A stretch of 64,000 nucleotides of DNA. It comes from Phylloscopus collybita (lineage: Eukaryota; Chordata; Aves; Passeriformes; Phylloscopidae). Below the pieces are notes generated by a model, which worked only from the letters and a program-made list of their open reading frames with translations, was not told the DNA's origin and ran no database searches. How positions within the stretch are numbered: the first letter of the stretch is position 1; each line of letters opens with the position of its first letter. The position numbers and the translations under genes are program-made. The stretch covers positions 6,797,501 through 6,861,500 of the forward strand of contig JAJNNQ010000003.1 of the NCBI GenBank assembly GCA_027886175.1, written 5' to 3'. Below, piece by piece: positions 24,801 to 37,700 of the stretch.

Positions 24801-26670
24801 AGGAGTGGTTATTAACCTTTACCAAACCAGTTGGGTGTGCTGGTGCAAGAATGTGACACACATATGACCATTTCATACACTCTCACGTGTAATTTTTGTG
24901 GTCCCTTTACACCCTTGTGCACCCGGTCTCTGAGAAGCCACCAAAGAAATACCTCCTGGTTTTGCATGTTTGTTTTAGATTTTTCACATCTTGGTTTTCT
25001 TTCTGCAAATGGTGATGAGTTTGACACAGGACCAGGTGGTTTTAGGCTATCACAAAGTGTGGATATTACAGATGTCCATTACAAGGCTTCTGTTAATGAT
25101 AAAAGATATTGCATCTTTGTACCTAAGACTCCATCTAGATAATTGTCCAAATGCTTAATTGGGCTTCCAGAGCCTCATTGGTCTTCAGCATGACCTGAAG
25201 CTGTTCTGATTGCTCTTGGGAAGAAGTGCTCACCTGAAGTCTGAATCAGGCCCTACTCTGCTCCTTCTGGAAGTTCTGGTCAAGAGCCTTTGAGCCAGTC
25301 AGCAGCAGTTGGTATTTCTCATCTCAGTGTTTTCCTTCAGCAACCTCATGGGTCCCCTAGTTTGGGAAATACCTGTTCAATATTGCCCTGGAACAGATCA
25401 GGAATGAATCCCAGGGACTTGGCAGAGTTTGTGATGAATCAGATAATTCATCAAGCTGTGCTGAAGAAATGAGCATTCAGTGACTTGTTCAACTCCATGT
25501 GACTTCTTGTAATGCAGATTTCATCTACACTTCCATACTTTTAGATTTTTAATCTGAGATTAGCAGAAGGAACTATCTAAGGGTTAAGGGCTTAAGCAAT
25601 GGGCATCATTTTTCATATTGGCTACCACACAGCACTGAGAAAGCTGGAAATGCCACATCCCTCTTTCCTCCCCTGCTCCCCTGGTCAGGGGTTTGTTTCC
25701 TTTTTGCAGGTAGTAGGAGCAGGACTGCCTATTTCTCCCTTGTGCTGTCAGACAGTTCTGAAAGTGTCAGAAAAAGAAAAGTCTGAGGTACCACTGGCAG
25801 TCACCCAGGAAGATGGAGCTGCCAGTTTGGCACCTGCCACAGCCCTCATTTCAGTGCCAGGACCTCTGGCTCCAGCCTCCTGTTGGGGCATTTGGAGGAC
25901 CCTCACAAGGAAGCCAGGCAGGTTTTATTTTGTGAATATAAAGCGCTGTGAGGGCTGAGCTCCTGCTGTGGAGCCTGAAGGCAGCCAGAGTTTGAGGGTT
26001 TAGGCTGCCTGGTCCTCTCTTGCTTGACTCCTGACCTCTCTGGTAAACAATGCAGGCTGATCACTGCCTGATGCCCTTCCTCAGGCATATGGCTGCTTTC
26101 TTCTAAAGCCTTCTTTCTACAGAAGTGTACAAGTGCCAAGATAAGCATTTAATCCTGCAGGGCTTGTGCTCAGCATGGTCAGACCATCTGCAGGAGCCCT
26201 GCTGCTCATGGCCAGAGCACCCACCCCAGCAGGACAGCTGGCACAGCTCACTTGGAGTGACTTTAAGCAGTGGGTTTGGGGACTAAAATCTAACTCAGGA
26301 CCCTCAAGTGAGCATTTGACTGATTTGGGACCTTCTCAGGTCCTTTGATATATATCTGACTGTCTCCTTCAGGCAGGCTGCCTTGCAGCAAGTCTTCATC
26401 ATTCATTTTAAAGAAGTCATGCGTTTCAGTTGGGATTTTAGAACCCTCTGAGCCCCCAGGCTGGACAGTCTTGCAGTGCTCTTTTCCCACCTGTGCTCAC
26501 CTCAGTGGTTTGCAGCAATCACCAGACCAGGGAGAGTGCTGGGTTGTTATTTATTTGTGGATCTCAACAAATGCAGTGGTTGTCTTAAGGTCAAGGGTCC
26601 TCCACACCCCTACAACAACCCCTCTGCCAGATGTGTGTTGAATCTATCACCAAAAATCTTTTAATATTTC
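15801..26670. other. Non-coding, nothing recognised
   Basis: About 11 kb of unique sequence. A pyrimidine-rich + strand interval lies at about 20440-20700. No exon, transposon or RNA gene was identified. Confidence 0.65.
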
Positions 26671-26775
26671 ACAGAATCACTTAGGTTGAAAAATATTTCT
26701 AAGATCATCAAGTTCAACCATAAATCCAGTATTGCCAAGTCCACCTCTAAATGTCCCTAAAATATTTGCCATGTT
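26671..26775 (-). mobile_element. CR1 LINE 3'-end fragment
   Basis: About 100 bases match the reverse complement of a CR1 3' terminus: CACAGAATCACTTAGGTTG, then TCTAAGATCATCAAGTTCAACC, and CCAAGTCCACCTCTAAATGTCCCTAA. This is the same type of 3' region as the longer antisense copy at 31135, with which it shares the CACTGC/TTGCC...GTCCACC...CTAAA pattern. It is old and diverged. The right edge is approximate. Confidence 0.78.
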
Positions 26776-29700
26776 CCATACTGTCTTTTGTGAAAATGTG
26801 CTTTGGCAAACACTTACCATACTTCATTTACCCTTGATTTCATAGGCCTTGCCAGGGACATTTCCTGTATGCTCTGTTAGATGCTTCCATTTGCTCATAT
26901 AAACTGCCATTTCCCCAAACATCAAAACATTTCTAAACCTCTATGTAAAAGTCTCTCAAAAGTAGAAGAATGAGTTTTAGTTTTAATACTTCTTCTCATT
27001 AGTTTAATGGGAGGTTTATTTGTTTTTACAGTAAAATAATTGCTGTTGCAATTTATCAGCCACACAAACATGAAGTTGTAGTAGCTTGGATAGCAAAGCT
27101 CACTGTAAACCTCTGCTAGGTGAGCTGTAGGACCCCTTCTTAAGCTTGGGGTGTTTGGCCTTAGGATTCCAAATTATGTTCCAAATTTTTAGACATTCCA
27201 AAGCCTGGAAGGTGAGATGAGTCAATACCCAAAGCTACCTCTACTCTCGAGGCACCACCTCTAAGTGGGACCTGATTCCATCTGGTGAACCTTGGCTCAG
27301 ACAAATGATAAATTTATCTGTTGATGCCAGCTGTGAAACAGCAGGGAGCTTGAGATGAGAATCCACAGCATTCAGCCCACTGGCCAGGGTGTTGTTCTTG
27401 TTTCTGGATCTAGATAAAAATCCATCAGCCTTCTGGGAAGGAAGAAGGTGCAAGGGTTAACAGCTCAGCAGTGCCACAAGCTGTTCTGCCTGACATGATG
27501 GGACTCCTGTGGGAGCACTGCTTCTGTGGTGTTTTCCTTATTTTCTTCAGCCTTATCTGCAAGAGGAGGTCTAATCTTATGTAATATCAGCCACATAGTC
27601 TCAGATGAGACCATGTGGAAATGGTTTATGCTACACCCATGCAACCACCAGAACACTTTGGGTGTGAATATTCAATGACAGTTCCTCAAAGGCCCTCCCA
27701 AAATTTAACCCAAAGCCCTCAAGTGAACATTTGACTTTATATCCACTGATTATATTTCTAATTATAAAAAACAATGACTGGTTTCTGAATCAAGACTTAC
27801 CGAAGATTTAACAGCTTGGCATTTGAGCATCAGTGACTCTGTTTCACTGAATTTTTCCATCCACTTCCTTTGACTAGATGTTACCTCCCAACACAGAGCT
27901 CCAGGGCCAGCCCTGTGCCATCAAGAGTCAACAGGCAGCATATGGTGGCACTGGGAAAAGGCAGTAAATTTTCACATGTTTTTTGGCCACTGACTGCAGT
28001 TGTACATCCCTCAGAGAGGAAATCTCAGACCAAGCTCCTCTGCCCTCCTATCAATACTTGAATCATGCAGTAGGTTGTGGGTTGCCTCCAAGGCAGCCAG
28101 AAAATTTAAACTAAAACAAACCTAAACTCATTTGCAAAGTTCGTGCCTCTGTTCTCCAAAACGTGACTTGCTCTAAAGATAATTCCATTTGCTTCCAGAT
28201 TGCCTTAAAAAAAACCCTTCACCTAACTTTGACCTCAAATCCTTCTGCTCCAGTAAGGGCTGAGAGAAGATTGTTCCTTAGGACTCCAGCACTTGTTAAT
28301 ACTCTTAAAGAGATTACTCAAATCTCCTAAACAAATATCAGAATAGATTCTGGATTAATCTTGGGTGCTAAAATGACCTTGCTGATAAAATCAGCATCAT
28401 CAAACCTCACAGATTGAAGAGGGAAGCCTTGGATGTAATTTTGACCTGGTAGCTACTATCATGGTAAGTTATCAGACTGCTCTACATCTCTCCCCCCCTA
28501 TTTCTAATACTCTTGCAATATTCCTTGGGAGTCAGTACGAGAAGTGTCTGATCTTCCAGATCCTCTTGGGAAAAACAATATACTGAGACAATCACTGGGA
28601 CTATGCACCACCCTTTTCTTTCACTAATGCTTTTTGCTTTTCCCATTTTGGGTATTTGTCTGGTTCATTTTGGTGTCAGCACGAGGCTGGTTTGTGGAGC
28701 ATCCCAGCTGCTGTGTTGTTCAAAGTGCCATTGATCAGATGTGGATTCAGTTTTGTGCATTTGGCAAGGTGGTCAAGCATGTAGGTGTACCCTGGTGTTC
28801 AGCATGGTCCATCTCCTTGAGCCTGCCACCTCTGAGTGATTTCCCCTGTTTGCAGACAATGCCCAGAGTTATTTATGTCCTGTGTCTGTGTTCAGTTCCT
28901 TTGCGTCTCACTTGGGTTTCAGAAATAATTAGTCCTGCAAAGACTGACGTGGGTTTTGGCCTTGTAACAGATATTATCTAAAGAACCAGGAGTGGGTTGG
29001 TGAGGTTTGTGTTAAGCATTTTTCTCGTTGCGTTGTGGCCAGGAATGAATCCCAGAAATTTTCCCAGGAATCCGTGACGAGCATTTGACAAAAGAGAGGT
29101 CATTGCATCACTTTCAACCTACGTCTCTTCTGTTGTTGTTCTTTTACAGTTCTTCTATAATTCCCTCAGATTTCTGTGCAAAATCTCTAGTGTCTGTAAT
29201 GGGAAAAAATTTAAATCCAATAAGAAATAACAGGCTATTTAAAAAATATATTCCTTGGAGGGCAAAGTCCATTTCAACTGAAGCATTTACATTTACTTCC
29301 AAATCTCTTTACCCAATTTTCAGTTTAATTTAGTCATTTACTAATCCTAATTTTCCAGCACTGTGCTTACAATATCTAACCGAATATCACTCATGTGGAA
29401 ACACATTAAAATTCTTCAACAGACTGGAATTTATGGCCTCTGAACTCTTGTCACTTTGCTTCTCAACTGTCAACATCTAATGGTGGGTCTGACTCCCTCT
29501 CCTCACAAACATATCAGTCACCAATCCCTTCCTGAGCACTGTGCTCCTTTTCACTGGCACTGTTGTCCATTATTGCAAAAAGTCCCGCCAAACTTCAAGG
29601 ACACCTAATGCAGCAACGAAACTTTTCCCAAAAGATTTCTTCATATGCTATTGTTTGGGTTTACATTGGTCTTAAATAATTCAATACATTTCAGTGTTGA

Positions 29701-31134
29701 CAGCGTGGCCATAGTGTTGGGCATAGAAATAGCAAATAATTGTACTGTGTCGAAATACCAGGGATATTGTGATTTGTGCACAGCAGTCAGAACTGAGAAA
29801 CTGTGTGTTGTACACCCCTGACTCCCAAGTGAAAGGATGAGCGATCTGGTTCTGTTCCACTGAGGAGGGCTGCCCTTTGAACAGGCAGAGCCAAAGGCTC
29901 TGGTTCCTGCCCATCGCCCCGGCTCATTCCCAGATTCCTGCACGCTCCCCCAGATGGAGTGGGGCTGGGACTGGCTTCTGGCAAAGAACACCATGCAGGG
30001 GGGCCACAGTGGACCTGACCCTCTGATCCCAGCTCGGCTCACAGGGATCAAAGCAGTCTGTAAGGACCCCAAGCTGAGGCTGAAAGTGCATCTCCAGATG
30101 AGGCAGCTGAGAGACACTTTGTACTCAGTGGTGCTGGCTCTCTTCCCTCCACAGCTGCCTCATTCGCTCTCTTCAGGGGGTTGGATTTCTGTGAGCTAAT
30201 TTAAGGAGAAAAGCCTTTTTAATCCGGTATCTTACAGACTCAGAGTATGTATATTTTTATATTGTGAATAAAATATGGATATTAAGCTCTTTAGGCAGGG
30301 ACTTTGTCTTCCGAGATCTCTTCAAAGCCCTTAGCATGCTGCTGGTATTACAGGTGTAAATACTACAAATAATATAATACAGTTTGGATCCCAGAGATCC
30401 GTTTCATTGGGAATGGGCTCACAAAGTGTATCTCTTTGTTGGACAGAAAAGGCTCAGGAATGAGGAGGGCTTTCCCAGAAGTTAGTGCTGAGCCTTGACC
30501 TGGAAGAACTCAGAGTCAAGAGCCTGTTTTGGTTTAGGTTTCCTCCATAGCTCATGAGGCTCTTCTTGCTTTGGTTGCACCAATTAGAAAGGGACAGCCT
30601 GCCCAAGGAACAAAAATTAGCACACAGAGCACAGTTTAGCATACAGAGCACTCCTTTGAGAAGTGGACGAGAGCTGTTTAACCCTGCCAGATAACAGCAT
30701 GTAGTGGCTCAAGGCAGAAAGGGAGAATGAATTCCCTAACCAAATGAAGGCAAAGAGGGGAAAAGGACTTAAGAAAGTAAAACCTTTGTAGAAAAGAATA
30801 CATTATTAACTGAAAAAGTAATTTAACAAAATAGTAATGTTCTCATACCTGAGAGCAAATCTAATACCAACTCTGCAAATTTAATAAAATCGCTGCAAAG
30901 GCAGAGAAGTTCAATCTGAAGTGCACTCTTCTGAGGCTGAGGGCAATGCCCATTAAGCACAACAGAAATACTTCATCAGCTTCAACACCAGCCTGATCAG
31001 GTGTCCACTGGATTTGGATTGTTAGTGGCTGTTATTGTCCCCACAGAGTAATCCATTCAAACTTGCCATGGCCATTGGAGTAACACATGATTTCCACAAC
31101 AATACAAGAAAATTCTCAGTATGGAATAATAACA
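26776..31134. other. Non-coding, nothing recognised
   Basis: Mostly AT-rich unique sequence. AATAAA motifs near 30267 (in GTGAATAAAATATGG) are not linked to any gene I can see. A conserved-looking stretch lies at 29640-29790. Confidence 0.65.
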
Positions 31135-31840
31135 TCCTTATGATTGGAAAGGACCTTTAAGATCAGCCACTAACCCAGCACTGCTGAGTCCACCACTAAA
31201 CCCTGTCCCTACGTGACTCCTCTACATCTCTTTGAAACCCTTCCAAGGGTGATGACTCAACCACTTCCATGAGCAGCTTGTTCCAGGGCTTGACAACCCT
31301 TTCCAGAAGGAACTTTTACTGATAGCCATTCTAAACCTCCCTTGGCACAACTTGTGTACATTTCCTCTTGTCCTCTAGCTTGTTACTTGGGAGAAGAGAC
31401 CAACCCTCACCTTGCTAAAACCTCCTTTGAGCGGGTTATAGAACGCAATGAATGCCCCCCCCAAAGGCATCCTTCAGCCTCCTTTTCTTCAGGCTGAACA
31501 CCCCCAGCTCCCTCAGCTGCTCCCCACAGGACTTGTGCTCCAGATCCTTTCCAAGCTCTGTTGCCCTTCTCTGGTCATGCTCCAGCCCCTCTATGTTTTC
31601 CTTGTAGTGAGGGACCCAAAACTGGACACAGCACTCAACATGTGGCCTCACCAGCACTGAGTGCAGGGGGACGATCTCTGCCCTGGTCCTGCTGGCCACT
31701 CAGTACAAGGTGAGATGCCATTGGCTTTTTTGGCCACCTCTCACTCCTCTTTGGCCAGCTGTTGACCTGCACACCCAGGTCCTCTTCTGCCAGGCATCTT
31801 TCCGTGCCATAATCCATGTGGAATTCAGCAGGCTGCGATG
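31135..31840 (-). mobile_element. CR1 LINE, 5'-truncated, antisense to KCNMB2
   Basis: This is about 0.7 kb of CR1 in reverse orientation, with its 3' end on the left (GGAAAGGACCTTTAAGATCA near 31147). Read on the minus strand, a decayed reverse-transcriptase C-terminus is visible at about 31436-31700, with [21 protein letters not shown] and [15 protein letters not shown]. The fragment ends abruptly on the right near 31840, as expected for a 5' truncation. It differs from the copy at 2433 in its 3' region, so the two belong to different CR1 subfamilies. Confidence 0.93.
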
Positions 31841-33063
31841 TAGATGGAAAACTCTAGCCACTCACTGATATTTCACCCAGCTATCTTGGTTTATCACTTT
31901 TTGCAGGTCTCAGCAATGTCTCTTGGTTGAGCGTTCCATTAACTTTTTCACCTCTTATGTCTTAAAAAAAGACCAGAAGTAATCTTAATCCCCCTTATCT
32001 TGCTGCACTATTATCTTGCTGCATTCCTGGTGCCTTCCCACAGACACTTTGGGGAGCTGTGTTTTTTCACTTAGCCAAAAATCAGCTTGGAGGGAGGCAG
32101 TGCAAAGAGTTACTTGAACAAACTAGAAATAGAAGTTAAAGTCGTAGTTTGTTCCCGATTTTAATTCAGATCAGATTAGAGAGGGGTTTGTTTTACTGCA
32201 TTTTAAGAGAAGGGAACATTTCTCTTTTGAGGTGAGAGATTGATTCCTGTTAGATCCTTGTCTAGATTAGTCTCTTGGATGATCCAAACACACAAGCTTG
32301 CTGGGACCAGCAATTAACCCTGTCAACTCTGGAAAGAGTGTCACCATGACATCAGTGGTGTTCTTTCCCCTGATGAACTCAGGGTGACTGTAATGAAAAA
32401 AAGGAGGTGTAAGATTGGCAACTGTTTAAATAAAGATGACCAGAAGGAACAGGTAGCATTGGATTGAAGTAATTTTGTGGATCCTGCATCTGTAATAACC
32501 TGCTGTATTAGTAAATGCAGCACAGAAGTTTTCAAATTCAAAGCAAGTCTTTCAGTTTATTGCTCAGAAAATGCAGCCCAAAAGCTACTGATCTATTTGT
32601 ACAGATAAGCACCCCACAGAGTTATCAGAATCAATGCAAACACTCAGGCAAAGATTCAATGCAAATAATAAATAAGTACAGACTTAGGAAATAGAAATGT
32701 AAGACTTAAAACTAATTGAAATGCTGACCCAGAGAATAGCTCTTTATGTGCATTTCTTCAAATGCAATTCCAAGAAAGGGCAAAAGAGTGCAAAAAGAAT
32801 AATTTCAAGGTGGTAGACAAGGGAAGAGACAAGCAGCATCCAGAGCAAAGGAGATGGACAAGGGCTAGGAAGTGGTGGAAGCAAAACTGGATTTCTTTTT
32901 TAATGACTTTTGATAGATATGAGCTTAAAATGACTGTACAAAACAAGGTCTAATCTTTTTACCCATGTTCTTTTTTGACTTCAAGAGAGGTTTTGACATG
33001 AAACCTGTTTCCATTTTGCTGAGCCATTTTCATCTGCTTTGGTTGTCTCTGAAGCTGCCAAGG
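31841..33063. other. Non-coding, nothing recognised
   Basis: Unique sequence between the antisense CR1 and the pentanucleotide array. No gene or repeat was recognised. Confidence 0.65.
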
Positions 33064-33155
33064 AATGGGATGGGATGGGATGGGATGGGATGGGATGGGA
33101 TGGGATGGGATGGGATGGGATGGGATGGGATGGGATGGGATGGGGTGGGATGGGT
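33064..33155 (+). repeat. (GGGAT)n pentanucleotide array, 18 units
   Basis: Eighteen GGG runs occur in strict 5-base phase from 33067 to 33154, with one variant unit (GGGGT) near the 3' end. The array is nearly pure, which suggests recent expansion or ongoing length change. The apparent His-Pro-Ile-Pro-Ser repeat frames on the minus strand and Trp-Asp-Gly-Met frames on the plus strand come only from this array. Confidence 0.97.
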
Positions 33156-34714
33156 CTGGGCCACCAATCTTTAAAGTACATGTCAGCCAGTTCATCAGTT
33201 CAGGATTCCTGCTGATGGCTGTGTGGTGGGGTTTGGGTCATGCTTATCCCAAAATCTTGAAATTATTTAAATTCTTCTTCAAGGCCTTATGAATTCCAGG
33301 AGCTCCATCTGGACTGTGCTGGGTACAGCAGTAAAGAAAGGCCATCCTCATCCCTGAATAACTCAAACACGCTCTAGTTTCATTTCTGGTGTGGCCCAGA
33401 CAAAAATATACAGGCAGGTTCAGACCAAGTCTTGCCTCACCCAGTTCAGGGCATTACATCTTACCCTGCAGAGTGAATCCCAGCTGTGAACAGCTCTGCT
33501 TTGCTTGGTTTTGAATGAAGAATGGCAACAGTGTGGTTTTCTGCAGAGAAAAGGTCACAAGACATCTCATCTCATCCAATGTTAAGAGTTTGCAAAATCT
33601 ACAATAATTACCAGAAAATAGAAAAATTCTTTAGCCTGGGAAAGCTGAGTCCTTCAGGAGAAGTTCATCAGGTTTTGCCAGAAAGAGTTAAACTTTTCCT
33701 TAAATCAAGGGATAGGCTCCATTGCAGTCCCAGACAGACAAATCTTGTGCACTGTTACTGAGAACATCAGATGTGAGCCAGCACTGGCTCATCCCAGGCT
33801 GGCTCACCCCAGTCACCAAGCTGTTTCATACATGGTCCAAGGGGAAAGGAAAACCAAGAGAGGGTCAAAATTTAAAAAATATTTTGATAAAAAACCAAGG
33901 CATTGTCAAAATATCAATCAGAAACCAAGATTTGGCCAGGTCTGCTCTTGTTTAACCTTCAGCATGAGATCAGGTCTCAATCTTTCTATTCTTGGTAACA
34001 GCTGATGAATGCAGTGTAACAAGGTATTAATAAACATCTGCCCAGCTCTTAGATTAATATGGAGAAGAATTAATGGAGGTCTTAGCACGTTCATATTTTC
34101 TAATTATGACAGATGACTTTATTTATAGAAATAATAGAGAGGATGGAAATTGTCACTGACACCATGTCAATATACGTAACGAAATCCAATCGTTTAATTG
34201 CATTACATTTGGCCACAGGGCCACATCAATAAAGGGCCCTCCTTAGTCAGAGCAGTCCAGTGGTCACTGCGTAGTTTGTGTCAGAAAGCTATGAGGATTA
34301 ATTTTATTTTCAATGAATCATGAGGAAAGTAAATCATCTCAGCCATACCTATTCCTGTGTGTCCCACCCTGAGAGGGAAAGGGCTGGGGGCATGAGAGGG
34401 GGAGGCCACTGCCCCTTGTGTAGCTGTCTGGTTTTCATGCTCATTTCTGAGCACACTTTGCTTCCAGCCCCCAGGGCATCCAAAACAATAAAAGAGCACC
34501 CCAGCTGAGGCCTGTGCTCTGCTCCAGATGCTGCTGGCCATGGCTAAGCCAGCTCCTGCAGCAGCTCTGGTCCATGCCCTGCCCACCTCTCTGCTGCAAT
34601 TTAAATATCACCAGAGCTTCTGTGGGAGCGATAACACACGACACCACTGAGATAAATAAAGCATAATGTTAAGCCTTGATATGTTTACACCTCCTGAGGG
34701 AGGGGAAAGAGGCC
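33156..34714. other. Non-coding, with a possible conserved element
   Basis: No gene was recognised. The stretch 34060-34250 is AT-rich with homeodomain-type sites (CTAATTATGACAGATGAC and CGTTTAATTGCATTACATTTGGCC) and rare CpGs retained. It looks like a conserved non-coding element upstream of the TATA candidate at 34715. Confidence 0.5.
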
Positions 34715-34771
34715 TATAAAACTCTCAGTGAAGGAGCCAGGGCTGTTCAGTTCATTTGCAGCTGGATAGGT
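34715..34771 (+). promoter_or_regulatory. Candidate TATA/Inr core promoter with nearby splice donor
   Basis: TATAAAA at 34715-34721 is preceded by GC-type flanks (GAGGCC) and followed 34 bases later by TCAGTTC, a full match to the YYANWYY initiator with A+1 at 34749. Twenty bases on, GGATAG|GTAAAC forms a plausible donor (GT at 34770). The upstream 150 bases are AT-rich and conserved-looking. The arrangement fits a TATA-driven first non-coding exon on the KCNMB2 strand, but a 21-base exon would be unusually short. Confidence 0.3.
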
Positions 34772-37700
34772 AAACCCTGCAGCCTGTTCTTATTGGGACG
34801 TGTTGGCGCCGGTCTTAGAAAGCAGTTGGGGTTTAAGAAGGTTTTGGACTGAGTGTGGCTGTTTCTTGAGGGTTTAAAGTACATTTCATAATGTTCAATT
34901 TAGACAGGTAGCCAGGGAAGTTTGGATCTTTCCTCCCAGGGGCAGGGAAAAGCAAAACAAGGCTACAATTATGGTGACAGATGGTTTGTCACACCCAGAG
35001 CATTGCTAGTAAATTTGCTCCTTACACACTGAAGGAGATCTGGAGTGATGCTGAAAAGTTGAGAAAGTCCTCTAGTTCTCTCTTGGTCTTCCAAAATACG
35101 TTTCCTAATCTGTTCTGGTCTTCTGAAGCTATCAGTCTGAATTAATGAAAACAGAGAAAGAGAATGGTACAATTTCTATTAATTATAGAGGCAGGTTTGT
35201 GCAATAAACAGAATTCATATCCCTACAGTGCTGCTTAAGTACCTATAATTCAGCTGCCCTGCTCGCAACTGCAGCATCTTCTTCACGTTGTTTTACAAAT
35301 TAGCAGACCTGGAATCAGCAGCTGTGTACAGTGTGATGACATTTAGTTTAACTGCAGGGGATCTGATCTGCTGAAATCCACGGGTGGTCTTCCAAGTGCT
35401 GCTTTTTGCTGGGATTGAGTTGCATCTCCCAAATTAAGTGCTCCTAGATCAGCTAAATGTTTTCCATAGAAGTGAAAATATAGACACTTAGGAAGTAGTA
35501 TCAGTTACTTATTGTAACTGCTGATACTCTTCCAAGTGCTGCCAAGTTAACACTTGGGGGATGCCCTTTCAAAGACGAGGGGAAAGGGGGGTCAGGGCAC
35601 TGCTGGAGCCAACCTGACCTTCCAGCTCAGCCAGTTGGTTTGTATTTACAGCAGGGTACATGGAATAGGAGCCCACACATGGATATCTTTGCTCAGTGAC
35701 CCACACCCTACAGGAATTTATGCTGTGCATCAAAATCTGCAGGACAGAACTGGATGTGCTGTCTCCTAGCCAGCCCTTGCTCTCCCACTGCCAGTGTTGG
35801 TGTCCTCTGGGGGGGCTGGCAGCAGCAATGGGCTGAGTGAGCATCCTCTGTCACATCAGACCAAGCCTGGGACAACAGAGCCTCAGGAGGACCTGGCTGC
35901 CAAAAGCACCATTGCTCCAGCTCTGGTGAAACAACTGAGAGCTTTGGAAGTGGTGATAGACAAAAAAAAAGCAAAGTTCTTGGGGGCATAAAGGAAAGCT
36001 GGAAGGGTGCAGAGGGACAGTAATTTTTGTTCCACTCCTGCTTTCTGTTTTCCAGATTAAATAAACGTTGCTTTTCTCTGCACTGAGTGAGAGGAAGCAA
36101 ATTGCTGCTTCCAAGTCAGCAAATGTGTTTGATAGCAGAACTCCTGCTGCAAGTCCAGAACTTTGCACCAGCAAACTGGTCTGACTGGGGAGCACTCTGG
36201 AAACTGAAACACTCCAGTGGCAACAATTTCCAGCCCCTGTAATGTGCCAATAGAAGACCATTTTGGGCAAAAACGTGTTCTGATAGCAAATGACTCCACC
36301 AGGCTACAGAAAAAGCAAAAAGGCACTTCTCTGAGCTATAGTGCAAAAGGTTGATTTTTTTAATCGACTACTCACAGGGCTGCTGGTGTTACATTTTAAG
36401 CATCTGACTCAGGCAGTCGAGTGAAAAGGTGATAAAATCCTTGACTTTGATAGAATTTCCATTGTGGCAAAACACAAAAATAAATACAAACACTATGAGG
36501 AAATAAAAAAAGCCACTATTGGACAAAATGTTCCACATCATTTTTTTAAAAAATCTGTACAGATAGTGAAAAAAAAAAATCTCTTTTTTGCCTTGCATGA
36601 AGGTCAAAAATCAGCTTTCAAGCATTCTTTCAACAGGCATTATGTTTAAGTACTGAACCTCCTGCCTGTTTAAGGAGCATATTTCTTCAATTACATCCAG
36701 CATTAGTACAGCTGTTAGGATTTCCCAAGGGACCACTGCAAACTGAAGAAAAACCTTTGCTGTGGTGCTGACAGGCTCTGTGACATTTCTCTGGCCCTTT
36801 TCTTGCCTCTGCATTCAGCTGCTGACCTCACAGGTGTAAATAAGAAGAAAATCAAGTACCCAGTCTCTTCTGAGTACATATCAAAGATAATTGAAATGAT
36901 GGACTTCGCTTGCACAGCAGCTGAAGAAGAAGAATTTTTAAAAAGCAGCTCTAGTGTAAAGAAGAGGAACAAGTATGGGTGAAAGTTGAAATTTTCACCC
37001 TATACAATATAAATGCAGTTCCTGATTATATTTTCTCTAATTGAATTACTACTATGAAATCAATAAGGGATAAAAGCCCTCTGAACACATTAGGAGGAAG
37101 ACTACCAGCTTTTATTTACTTACTGCAGTGTATTAGACAGAAAGGCACACACTTTACAACAGGGACAGCTCAAGGCATGAGCAGGGCATTGGCTGACACC
37201 TTCACAAGTTACCCTAGATGATGTCTGCTTAAATGATCCAAACAATTTAAAGAATTCAAACACCAGCTTTTAGGAGTGAGGTAGTATCCTGAGAATATCT
37301 CCATATGAAGAACATTTTTGGTTATACTTCCCTTAGCAGCTTCCTCAGTCACAAGCACTGCTATAAAGCACCTTTATAATGGAAATTGTCTTCAGGATTT
37401 CAAGGTCAACCTGACAACACAGCTTTTTTGCATTTTGATTCAAATTTAATTCACATGATTGCTGAGGCTCAGAGATTCTTAAAAGAGATGGAGGCAGGAA
37501 GGATGTCCATGGAAACATCAATTTGGGTGAAAAATGGCACATAATTGTTAAACTGTCCTAAAGAGCAGGGAATACAGACATAACACATATGTTCTGATTT
37601 TCAGCATCCATTTCCTTGTTTCATTAATGGCAGTATCAAATGATTAGTAAAAGCCTTTTGTTGTTTGGAAGATGGTGGATGGAGGCTGGCCAAACGATGG

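Noticed and set aside
30260..30300. AATAAA motif as a polyadenylation site
   Set aside because: The motif is frequent by chance in AT-rich DNA, and no upstream exon or downstream GU-rich context ties it to a transcript.
31436..31699. Minus-strand frame of 87 codons resembling reverse transcriptase
   Set aside because: It is a remnant of the CR1 reverse-transcriptase C-terminus inside a 5'-truncated LINE and not a gene.
32959..33195. Repetitive His-Pro-Ile-Pro-Ser protein
   Set aside because: It is the translation of the GGGAT pentanucleotide array and has no independent coding support.
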